64,000 nt of DNA from Pirellulales bacterium (GTDB taxonomy: Bacteria > Planctomycetota > Planctomycetia > Pirellulales > S012-138): contig JALCBR010000005.1 of the NCBI GenBank assembly GCA_028066245.1, positions 1-64,000 of the forward strand, written 5' to 3'. A program made the position numbers and the translations under genes. The stretch's first letter is position 1; every line of letters begins with the position of its first letter. Positions 9,953-17,592 of the stretch are shown here, one piece after another. The notes below the pieces were generated by a model. It had not been told where the DNA came from. It did no database searches and saw nothing but the letters and a program-made list of their open reading frames with translations.

Positions 9953-10411
9953 CTCGACGCGATGTCTCGCGTTTTGTGAATGAACACTGTTCAATATCGG
10001 GTGTAGATGCGAGATAGGGCACGGCGAGAATCCGGTTGCCTGGGCTTCTTTTACCGCATCGTCCTGCAAGCGTTATCTTGCAGTGCCTCGCCTTTGTCCG
10101 AGCGTATCACCAAACAGTGTCGCCCACCGGGACCAGCCTAGTCACCAGACGGCATGGGTTCGGTCGATGATCGTCAAATCCGGCGCTGTACTGTTGGTTC
10201 AGTCTCGGAATCGTACACAGATTGCGGCCGAAAAATCCTGGAATTACGTCTGCGCCAATGACAATCCAGGCGAGATATTGCCCGCTGCATTGAGAAACGG
10301 CGGGCAGATTGGCGTCATCTTCGCGCGTTCGCTCTTTCTCTCATCGTCTACGTGATGCATCTGGCATCGCGTGGGTGTGATTCGAACAACTCGAACCCAC
10401 AGAGGAGAGCG
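9953..10411. other. Non-coding gap after valS
   Basis: No gene is supported here. A 7-bp stem with a 6-base loop is at 10064-10083 (CTGCAAG ... CTTGCAG), without a T run, possibly linked to the end of valS transcription. The promoter of the following gene group is presumably in the right half. Confidence 0.35.
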
Positions 10412-10870
10412 ATGTCACAGCATCCCCACTCGCTCCGCGCGCGTTTAGCTTTCATTCGCCGACTGATCGAGTTCTTCCGCGAGAGCGATTTCGGTTCGAT
10501 CCTGGATTTGATCAAGCAGATTGACCAGAAACAGATCATGGAACTCATCGGCGCGGTGCGGCAATTGATGGTCGCTGATGCCTGGGTGGGAGCGGACGGG
10601 CGCGTCGCCGCAGCGATGCGGATTGCCAAGATCGTCGCGCAATTTTCAGAGAGCGAGTTCGACGATCAATTGATCGCCACGCTGGAAGGCATTCTGCAGA
10701 ACGTCGGTGTGCTCAACGCCATCGCCGTTCAGTGCGAAGTCGCAGCCAAAGGACAGCCCGTCGCCATGACCGCAGGAGATCAGGAAATCTATGAAGCGGC
10801 AGGATTCGATCTCGGCACGATTATCGCCATCATCAACTTGATCTTGGAACTCTTCCGCAAAGACGAGTGA
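10412..10870 (+). CDS. Small helical protein of unknown function, first gene of protease/cytochrome cluster
   Basis: A 152-residue protein I do not recognise. It is almost entirely predicted amphipathic helix (for example about residues 10-60 and 75-110), has no signal peptide, and ends in a strongly hydrophobic stretch (GTIIAIINLILELF, about 134-148) followed by RKDE. ATG 10412 is chosen for the ribosome binding site GAGGAGA five to ten bases before it; an upstream in-frame ATG at 10352 lacks one. It lies 65 bases before a subtilase gene on the same strand. The hydrophobic tail could be a membrane anchor or a peptide handled by the protease; that is inference. Confidence 0.75.
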   Translation: MSQHPHSLRARLAFIRRLIEFFRESDFGSILDLIKQIDQKQIMELIGAVRQLMVADAWVGADGRVAAAMRIAKIVAQFSESEFDDQLIATLEGILQNVGVLNAIAVQCEVAAKGQPVAMTAGDQEIYEAAGFDLGTIIAIINLILELFRKDE

Positions 10871-10935
10871 TCTGTCTCTCGTTCATGGTCATCCTTTGTT
10901 TGCAATCTCCTTCCCTTTCGCATTGGGCATAACTC

Positions 10936-12000
10936 ATGTCGACTTGGCGACTTCCTCCGATTTTTGAAGTGTCATCCGCGATTTTGCCGCATGAACTCAC
11001 GGATTTGATTGATTGGGGCCAGAAATTGGTTGGTTTGCCTGCAGCTTGGAAGCAGACACGAGGCGAGGGCATTGATGTCGCAGTCTTGGACACGGGGTGT
11101 GACACCAGCCATCCGGATTTGCAAGGTGCCATCATCGGCGCGCGCGACTTCACGGATTCGCGGTCTGGTGCGGAGGATGCCCATGGTCACGGCACGCACT
11201 GCGCCAGCGTGATTGGAGCGCGTGCCGACGGGCGGGGCATTCGTGGGGGTGCCTCGGCATGCCAGCTGTTGATTGGCAAAGTCCTGGGAGACTCCGGAGC
11301 CGGCAGCGATCAGAGTATTGTCGACGGTCTTGAATGGGCAGTCGACCAGGGAGCCGATGTGATTTCGATGAGTCTCGGCAGCCCGACGGAGAGTTCAACG
11401 ATTCGCGATGCCATCCGACGGGCAACTTTTGAAGGTTGCTTCGTGATTTGCGCTGCGGGCAACACCGGGCAGGCGGACAGTGTGTACTATCCCGGCAAAT
11501 GGACAGAGACCATCGCCGTTTCCGCCGTTGATGAAGGCGGTCGCATTGCCTCTTATTCCTCGCGCGGACCCGAGGTCGACATCGCGGCGCCAGGCTCCAA
11601 TGTCCTGGGAGCAGCACCCGGCGGCGGATACGTGCGGATGTCCGGGACCAGCATGGCGACACCTTTGGTTTCTGCCGTTGTGGCGTTGGTTTTATCTCGT
11701 CACAAGAAACTGGGAAGTCGTTCGAGCACGCCGATCACAACGATCGCGGACCTGCGGGAACATCTTGCCCGCACATCCATGGACGTGGGCAAGCCGGGCA
11801 AGGATGAAGAGTACGGCTACGGGCTGATTCAACCGGGAGTCTTGTTGTCAAATGAAGAAGGCACGGATGAGCCCGGGACAATTGAGCTCTGCGGTGGACT
11901 CAAACTTGTGCTTCCCGCTGATCACGCGGAGGCGGCCGTCAACTTGACGAAGATCTTTGCAGCGTTGCGCAGCTCGGCATTCGTGGAGAGGGCGAAATGA
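10936..12000 (+). CDS. S8 family subtilisin-like serine protease, no signal peptide
   Basis: Subtilisin-fold endopeptidase with a full catalytic set: D52 in VAVLDTGCD, H85 in GHGTH, oxyanion N176 in AAGN, and S239 in SGTSMATP. It has no signal peptide and only about 45 residues before the catalytic core, so no classical inhibitory prodomain; either it stays in the cytoplasm or it uses another export route. After the core (about 295-354) comes a short C-terminal extension with a motif resembling LCGGLKLVLPADHAEA. The stop overlaps the next start by four bases (ATGA), so it is translationally coupled to the membrane CxxCH protein. The family is certain; the target is unknown. Confidence 0.93.
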   Translation: MSTWRLPPIFEVSSAILPHELTDLIDWGQKLVGLPAAWKQTRGEGIDVAVLDTGCDTSHPDLQGAIIGARDFTDSRSGAEDAHGHGTHCASVIGARADGRGIRGGASACQLLIGKVLGDSGAGSDQSIVDGLEWAVDQGADVISMSLGSPTESSTIRDAIRRATFEGCFVICAAGNTGQADSVYYPGKWTETIAVSAVDEGGRIASYSSRGPEVDIAAPGSNVLGAAPGGGYVRMSGTSMATPLVSAVVALVLSRHKKLGSRSSTPITTIADLREHLARTSMDVGKPGKDEEYGYGLIQPGVLLSNEEGTDEPGTIELCGGLKLVLPADHAEAAVNLTKIFAALRSSAFVERAK

Positions 12001-13670
12001 CGCAATCGCCGCTCCTGGACAAGCAGTTTGTCACACTTTGTTGTGAAGTTGACTCCATCCGATCGGAGCTTCGCCGTCAGCGCTGGCACAATCGGCTGGT
12101 GATCTTGGTGCTGTCCGCCCTTTGTTTGCTGGCGGTGGGGCAAACTGTACGTGGCCAACCGGCCGCTGAGTTGGCCAAGGCGGTTGCGGACATTCGGCGC
12201 CTACCGTCGGATGTCGCCCGCCAGGTTCGGTACTTGTCGCTTTACAATTTCCCGGATGCGGAAGATCGGCAGCGTGTCATTGTCGCTGTGTCGATGCTGC
12301 TCAATTCCGCTTCTCAATCAGCGCTGATCGTCAAGCCTACATTGGTTGACGAGACACTCTTGCGGTTCGATCTGGCTGCCTATGGCTGGTCGGAAGAGCA
12401 GTGGGAACAACTTGTGGCCGATGGTGAGCCATACTGGCATCTAACCACCGAAGTGGCCACTGAGATCGACCAAAGACGACCGATCCTCGTTGGTGATTTT
12501 CGCATTAAGACGAAAGAGGGCGAATCTTCCTGGTACTCCGCGGCACGAATTCGTGGCTGGATCGACGGTGGGAGTCTGGCGGCTGATCGCGCGATTCAAC
12601 AGCGCGGGATTGATGGTCAGCTCGGGCCATGGACGACAGTCACTCAGCTCTTGGTTCCCATCGTCGTCAAAGAAACGCAGGTTGTGCAGACGGATGGCGG
12701 CTGGCTGTCCCCACAACTTGTGACACAGCTCAAATCGATCACCGGAAGCCGCGGAGCAATCGCTCGCGCCGATTGGTTTATCGCCAAGCTTTGTGAACCT
12801 GACTTCTACTATGCGTTCGCTGGAGTTGGAACGTCACAGAGGGAACACTACGCGGTGCTAGGTGTCGACGAGAAACAGGTTGACGCGCTATTGATTGAGA
12901 AGGGCACAAACATTTTTGCTCGCGGTCCCACGGGAAAGCCGGGACGGATTGCCCGATTCAATTCACTGGTCGGCGGCATTTGGGCCACCTACGACGTCGC
13001 TAATGCCAACGTAGGCGTCAAGGACCCCTTTCGCGATCCGACCGCAAAGTTCAAGCACAACTTTGACGCCGGTGAATCCTTCGTCCAAGGGCGGAACGGA
13101 CTTTGGCAATTCAATCTCTACGACGCGAACGGCGCAATTGTTGGGGCAGCGGATCCGGATGTGGCCACCGATGGAACAGCGCCCGAGTACGACGCTACGT
13201 TGCGAACTCCCATCTCTTGCTTTCGCTGTCATGCGCAACGAGGGTCCGGAGGGATCATCGATCTGACCTATGACCAACAGCGAATTCTCAACAAGTCTGA
13301 AATCAGTTCCGCTGACGCGGTGGAGATTGCGAAGTTGCAGGCTTTCTACGGTCGGACAGAGCGTCTGGAAATCGAAATGCAACGTGACCGCGAGGATGCC
13401 GACACCGCAGCCAAAGAAGCAACCGGCGTATCGTGGAGCGCTGCGGCTCTCGCCATCGCGAGAGTTCATGACGAATACGTCTATGGCCGTGTCAGTCTGG
13501 ATGTCATCAAACAAGAGCTAGCAACTGATGACCTACGTCCGTTGCTGCAATCGCAAGATCCACTCGCACTAGCGGCCGCGGCGAACCACGGTTTCGCCGG
13601 AGTGATCCGTGGGCAATGGGAGACCGCGTTCGCAGAAGCCATGGCACGAATCCAGGGAGCACAACAGTGA
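11997..13670 (+). CDS. Membrane-anchored protein with one CxxCH haem-c-type motif, unknown function
   Basis: A 557-residue protein that I cannot assign to a named family. Residues 1-31 are charged and probably cytoplasmic, 32-52 form one membrane span (signal anchor), and the rest should be periplasmic. A single CFRCH motif at 408-412 fits covalent haem attachment, followed by a helical region rich in acidic residues (430-500). The part before it (about 60-400) is mixed alpha/beta and without known motifs. It overlaps the protease gene by four bases and precedes a small c-type cytochrome gene, suggesting that these proteins work together in redox or sensing. Haem binding is inferred from the motif; a structural use of CxxCH cannot be excluded. 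Confidence 0.8.
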   Translation: MTQSPLLDKQFVTLCCEVDSIRSELRRQRWHNRLVILVLSALCLLAVGQTVRGQPAAELAKAVADIRRLPSDVARQVRYLSLYNFPDAEDRQRVIVAVSMLLNSASQSALIVKPTLVDETLLRFDLAAYGWSEEQWEQLVADGEPYWHLTTEVATEIDQRRPILVGDFRIKTKEGESSWYSAARIRGWIDGGSLAADRAIQQRGIDGQLGPWTTVTQLLVPIVVKETQVVQTDGGWLSPQLVTQLKSITGSRGAIARADWFIAKLCEPDFYYAFAGVGTSQREHYAVLGVDEKQVDALLIEKGTNIFARGPTGKPGRIARFNSLVGGIWATYDVANANVGVKDPFRDPTAKFKHNFDAGESFVQGRNGLWQFNLYDANGAIVGAADPDVATDGTAPEYDATLRTPISCFRCHAQRGSGGIIDLTYDQQRILNKSEISSADAVEIAKLQAFYGRTERLEIEMQRDREDADTAAKEATGVSWSAAALAIARVHDEYVYGRVSLDVIKQELATDDLRPLLQSQDPLALAAAANHGFAGVIRGQWETAFAEAMARIQGAQQ

Positions 13671-13866
13671 CCTACGCCGAATTTGAATCTCGCGCTGGAC
13701 ATGACCGCTTCATCGTGATGACACAGCATGTCTTCCAAGTCGGCAGTCATGCCGTTATTTGTCTGCCGGGCGCAAGCTGGATGTCAAAGGCACGGTCGAA
13801 GACTTGCTCTCAATCTTGACGAAGGCAACACGCTTGCCGGAGCGACAAGCGGAATTGGCCGCTTAG
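13667..13866 (+). pseudogene. Possible short coupled ORF broken by a frameshift
   Basis: A GTG at 13667 overlaps the upstream stop (GTGA) and opens a frame that reads sensibly for about 30 codons (starting VTYAEFESRAGHDRF) before becoming implausible and stopping at 13819. A second frame from about 13760 to the stop at 13864-13866 reads LDVKGTVEDLLSILTKATRL, with codon use like its neighbours. Joining the two needs one shift near 13750-13765 and would give about 66 residues. This may be a decayed gene, a sequence error, or chance. It sits exactly between the CxxCH membrane protein and the cytochrome gene. Confidence 0.35.
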
Positions 13867-13919
13867 GCCAAACGAGTGCGCGCTTGTTCAACACACCAAA
13901 GAACACAAGGAACACGACC

Positions 13920-14435
13920 ATGAAACGAGTTCTAACATTGGCCATTTGCGTCCTCTTTGCCTTGGGACACTTTGCGGCTGCACATGCGGACGGCCTGTGC
14001 AGAGTAAGGTCCGTACAAAAAAGTGTCGTTCAGACCAAGTTTGTCACGCCCTATGCTGTGGCCCTGGGCGTTCCTGTCGCCAACTATTCCGGCGTCAGCT
14101 ATTCGTACAACGGATCAGCAACTCAGTCAGCGGCGTCTGATGAGCAAATCAAGCGCGCCGTTAAAGCGGCTCTGCTGGAAATCCTCCAGAATTCAGGCGG
14201 TGACATCACGGCGCTTACCCAATCGACGCCGACACTCGTGCAACAGAATTGTGCCGCCTGCCACACGGGAGATTTGGCCAAGGGAGGCTTCCGTGTCGAC
14301 CAGCCACTGGACGACGCCAGTCGTCTCCTCGCTTCTCGTCAGGTGCTATTGGGTGAGATGCCGCGAGGCAAGCAGATTGACGAGCAAACGCGCGGCAATT
14401 TGCTGGGCGAGTTGGTTGGAGTCGATTCCAAATGA
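13920..14435 (+). CDS. Small secreted mono-haem c-type cytochrome-like protein
   Basis: A 171-residue exported protein. The signal peptide covers residues 1-23 (ending AAAHA). The N-terminal mature part is rich in Val, Ser and Tyr. The haem motif is CAACH at 111-115, and M147 in LLGEMPRGKQ is a plausible sixth haem ligand, as in small class I cytochromes. A helix (about 75-95) precedes the motif. ATG 13920 gives the signal peptide; an earlier in-frame start at 13728 would add 64 residues without merit. The stop overlaps the start of a 39-codon ORF (ATGA). Its role is probably electron transfer with the upstream CxxCH membrane protein, which is inference from context. Confidence 0.82.
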   Translation: MKRVLTLAICVLFALGHFAAAHADGLCRVRSVQKSVVQTKFVTPYAVALGVPVANYSGVSYSYNGSATQSAASDEQIKRAVKAALLEILQNSGGDITALTQSTPTLVQQNCAACHTGDLAKGGFRVDQPLDDASRLLASRQVLLGEMPRGKQIDEQTRGNLLGELVGVDSK

Positions 14436-14551
14436 CTACCGAGCGCGAATCTCACGTTGCGGTAGAGAATATCGAGACCGTCATGGTCGATCCAAAGAAA
14501 TCACGCGGCTGCGGCCGCACCGTTTTTTCCTTCTCTTGTAGGAGCAAATGA
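14432..14551 (+). CDS. 39-residue ORF coupled at both ends
   Basis: ATG 14432 overlaps the cytochrome stop by four bases (ATGA), and its own stop at 14549-14551 overlaps the next start by four bases (ATGATG). The frame fills the gap exactly. The product begins MTTERESHVAVENIETVMVD and ends with a basic stretch containing two cysteines (RGCGRTVFSFSCRSK). No signal peptide or membrane span is present. The next gene's ribosome binding site (TAGGAG) lies inside this ORF. It may be a real small protein or a translated linker that couples its neighbours. I know no relative. Confidence 0.5.
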   Translation: MTTERESHVAVENIETVMVDPKKSRGCGRTVFSFSCRSK

Positions 14552-14928
14552 TGAAAGCTTTTGTTGTTGCGATTTGCGTTTGCCTGTCCTTGTCGATCTG
14601 TTTATGCACACCAGCGGCGGCGGGGAATTGCCATGCTGTAAGTATTGTGAACAGTCGAGTTGTCGTGCAGGCGGCCGATGTTCCCCACGTCAATAGCGTG
14701 CAGAGTCTGGTTGTTCCTTTTGCCGCTCAACACGTGTCAAAGTTCAATGCATCGGCTCATGCGCTGCAAAGTCATGTTCTTCAAGCGGTCGCAGTGCCGG
14801 TCGTTGCCAACCAAGCGTTTGTTGTTCAGCAAAATCATTGCGCGCGAGTTCAACAGCGCGCATTTGTTGTTGAACAGCGTGTACGACGAGAACGCCGCGG
14901 ACTTGCGAGATTGTTGCTGGGGCGATAG
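14548..14928 (+). CDS. Secreted Val/Gln/His-rich small protein, unknown
   Basis: A 126-residue exported protein. The signal peptide is residues 1-26 (MMKAFVVAICVCLSL... ending PAAAG), followed by a cysteine and a Val/Gln/His-rich region with repeated VVQ, VPV and HALQSHVLQ-like stretches, then a strongly basic C-terminus (about 108-126, with RRERRG). The ribosome binding site TAGGAG is six bases before ATG 14548. The start of the mature part (NCHAVSIVNSRVVVQ) resembles that of the cytochrome two genes upstream (LCRVRSVQKSVVQ), hinting at a shared localisation or interaction segment. No function is assigned. It is the last gene of the cluster; about 600 non-coding bases follow. Confidence 0.7.
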   Translation: MMKAFVVAICVCLSLSICLCTPAAAGNCHAVSIVNSRVVVQAADVPHVNSVQSLVVPFAAQHVSKFNASAHALQSHVLQAVAVPVVANQAFVVQQNHCARVQQRAFVVEQRVRRERRGLARLLLGR

Positions 14929-15536
14929 CCAGTTTGGGAATCGAACAAGCGCGATAAGACATCCAAAGCGTGGAGTTGTGGTTGGTGAAAGATCGTCAAG
15001 CAGCAAAAACCAACCGACAAGAACCAAGAACAACAATCAAGATACGCAACGAAGAAAGTTGCATGCGTGTTACACGTACCACAGCGCGCAGATTTTCCGT
15101 TCGCGGTATTCTGCATTCGCTTTTCGGAATCGTTGTTAAAGTTTCTTGACAAACGCCGCTGCCGCCAGAGAATGGTGCCACAACTTCGCGTTTGGGATTG
15201 GCTTTCACTTCGCGCTTTCGCGTGACGCTCTTATAAGAACCGGTTTAAATCTTGATTCGATCGCGCTCTCTTTGCGCGCGGCGAGCTAGGATTGTTGCGG
15301 TCGCCACCCCCTGCGGAGTTTCGGAGTTTGTGTCTGACACGCAGAGCACAGGGGGCGGTGACCGAGAGGATCGACAATCGGCGACCTGGTCGCGGCCCGG
15401 ATGTCCCCCCGGCTTTTGCGTTTTTGTACACTGTGCAAGCTTGCTGAATTGTGCTCCACGGAATTGCGGTTGAAGAATTCTAGATTCACGCCACGGAGGG
15501 CGAGTGCTGCAATCTGCTGCCTGATATGATCCTGCG
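14929..15536. other. 608-bp stretch without a gene
   Basis: Only short overlapping frames without start signals occur on either strand. There is no hairpin with a T run and no clear repeat. The promoter for folK presumably lies in the right part. Confidence 0.4.
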
Positions 15537-16454
15537 ATGGCAATGGTCCTGATTGCGTTGGGCGGAAATATCGGGGACCGCGAGGCCAACCTGCAAACTG
15601 CGGTTAGCGAATTGGCGGCAACCGCGGGCATTTCCCAACTTGTCCACAGCAGTTTCTTGGAAACGGTCGCCGTGGGTGGACCGCCGGATCAACCCAGTTT
15701 CCTCAACGCCGCAGCTCGTTTTGAGTGTCGGTTTTCTCCGTTGTCTTTGGCTGGGGAACTGCATGAGATCGAAGCCCGGTTGGGACGCAATCGTGGAACT
15801 CGCTGGGATGCACGGACGATTGACCTTGATCTCTTGTTGTATGACGACCTTGTCTGTCGCACGCACGAACTGGAACTTCCGCATCCGAGGATGACGTTTC
15901 GCCGCTTTGTCTTGCAGCCAGCGGCAGAGGTGGCAGCCGAATTGCGCATTCCCAGTTCCCGCTGGACAATTTCCCAGCATTTGCAGCATTTGCAGCAAGC
16001 GCCTCGGTTACTGGCAATCGCTGGCGGGCCGTTGGAGCAACGAGCGAGGGTCGCCCAGCAAGTAGCCGCGGAATTGTCCGGAGAGTACGTCGACTCACCA
16101 AAGGACACAGGTCAAGCCACAACAGAATCGATGCATCCTCACTGGCAAATTGTCAACGGCTGGACTGCCGAAACACGGCTCGACATGCATGATGGTTTTC
16201 CTGGTGAAGGCAACTCCGAATTTTGGTTAGAGGATGAGTTCGGACCCCGACCGCGAGTGCTCGCCATCTTGCAAGAACGGGTTGCGTCAAGGCATTCGTC
16301 GGCAACACAAAACCAGCCGCTTGCTCCCATCAGTGATACACTTGCGGATAGCTTGACAAATTTTTCTGGTGGGGGTGTTTTGCGCCTCGACGCGGATAAG
16401 CCAATGGTGGAACTCGTCGCTGAAGTCGTCGCTGCGGCTCAGGCGACGGAGTAG
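15537..16454 (+). CDS. folK: 2-amino-4-hydroxy-6-hydroxymethyldihydropteridine pyrophosphokinase with C-terminal extension
   Basis: Transfers pyrophosphate from ATP to 6-hydroxymethyl-7,8-dihydropterin in folate synthesis. The HPPK core covers residues 1 to about 140: ALGGNIGD (7-14), the FLNAA segment, and the conserved block GTRWDARTIDLDLLLYDD (about 88-105) with HPRM. The protein is 305 residues, about twice the usual HPPK length. The second half begins LLAIAGGPLEQRARVAQQVA, which has the layout of a kinase P-loop and helix but lacks the GKS/T residues, so it may be a degenerate deoxynucleoside-kinase-like domain; that is inference. It is followed on the same strand by panC and folC. Confidence 0.9.
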   Translation: MAMVLIALGGNIGDREANLQTAVSELAATAGISQLVHSSFLETVAVGGPPDQPSFLNAAARFECRFSPLSLAGELHEIEARLGRNRGTRWDARTIDLDLLLYDDLVCRTHELELPHPRMTFRRFVLQPAAEVAAELRIPSSRWTISQHLQHLQQAPRLLAIAGGPLEQRARVAQQVAAELSGEYVDSPKDTGQATTESMHPHWQIVNGWTAETRLDMHDGFPGEGNSEFWLEDEFGPRPRVLAILQERVASRHSSATQNQPLAPISDTLADSLTNFSGGGVLRLDADKPMVELVAEVVAAAQATE

Positions 16455-16582
16455 GCGACTGTCGAATGTGGCTCCTGGCCGAAACTACAAATCAACGTAC
16501 GCGTCCCTTCTAAAACACTGCCGATCAAGATGATGACGTTGCCAGTGCTTCTTCCAGCATTCTAAGTAATGCTCTGCTCATC

Positions 16583-17431
16583 ATGAGAATTATCGAGGCT
16601 GAAGACGAACTTCGCACGGCTGTCTCTGCTGCGCGCGCAGCAGAGAAACGGATTGGCTTTGTTCCCACTATGGGTGCGCTTCATCAAGGGCACTTGAGCT
16701 TAGTCTCCGCGGCAAAACGTGAGTGCGATCTTGTCGCGGTGAGCATCTTCATCAATCCAACGCAATTTGGTCCTAACGAAGACTACGACAAGTATCCACG
16801 CACGCTGAATGAAGACACTAAGCTTCTTGCCGGCGAAGATGTTGACCTGGTTTTCACACCAGCGCGAGAAACGATCTACCCCGAAGGCTGTTCCACTTGG
16901 GTGGAAGTTGAAGGGCTGTTGACACGAACGCTTGAAGCGGCACAGCGGCCGGAACACTTCCGTGGAGTGACGACAGTTGTGGCAAAGCTCTTCCAGTTGG
17001 TCGCGCCCGATGTGGCCTACTTCGGTCGGAAAGATTTTCAGCAGAGTGTTGTCATCCGTCGTATGACTCATGACTTGTGCTACCCGATCGACATCCAGGT
17101 CTGTGAGACGATTCGAGACCCTGACGGCCTGGCACTGAGTTCCCGTAATCAGTACTTGAATGAGAAACAGCGCCAGCAAGCACTTTCCCTTTCCAAAGGA
17201 CTGTTTGCTGCCAGGGCTATGTTCGAGCATGGTGAGCGCCATGGTGATGCGCTCCACGTCGCCGTTCAGGCTGTCTTTGATGAATACGCAGATGTCTCCG
17301 TAGACTATATCGCGATTGTGGATCCCGAGACCTTGGAGCCACTTGAAACAGTTGTCGATCGATGTGCGGTCCTCATCGCTGCCCGAGTTGGTCAGACAAG
17401 GTTGATCGATAACCTGATGTTGGAAAATTGA
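16583..17431 (+). CDS. panC: Pantothenate synthetase (pantoate-beta-alanine ligase)
   Basis: Joins pantoate and beta-alanine with ATP to make pantothenate, the precursor of CoA. The family signatures are complete: PTMGALHQGH at 28-37 (the HIGH-like ATP motif), SIFINPTQFGPNEDYDKYPR at about 55-74, YFGRKDFQQ at about 149, and the KMSKS-like LSSRNQYL at about 186. Length (282) is normal and ATG 16583 gives the standard N-terminus. It lies between two folate genes on the same strand, with gaps of 128 and 161 bases; no other pantothenate gene is in the window. Confidence 0.97.
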   Translation: MRIIEAEDELRTAVSAARAAEKRIGFVPTMGALHQGHLSLVSAAKRECDLVAVSIFINPTQFGPNEDYDKYPRTLNEDTKLLAGEDVDLVFTPARETIYPEGCSTWVEVEGLLTRTLEAAQRPEHFRGVTTVVAKLFQLVAPDVAYFGRKDFQQSVVIRRMTHDLCYPIDIQVCETIRDPDGLALSSRNQYLNEKQRQQALSLSKGLFAARAMFEHGERHGDALHVAVQAVFDEYADVSVDYIAIVDPETLEPLETVVDRCAVLIAARVGQTRLIDNLMLEN

Positions 17432-17592
17432 TCCTGCTCGCGTTTGAACTCATGAAGCGAACGTAGGTTTCTTGGGGCTTTCGCTCTTCGTGTCGTTTTC
17501 GCAGAATGAACGGCCTGGTGACGTGGTGCACCGGGTGCATTCGCTCGTTTCTTGCCAAGCCTGGGCTGTTCGTTGTTTGCTGTTCCGGCGGA

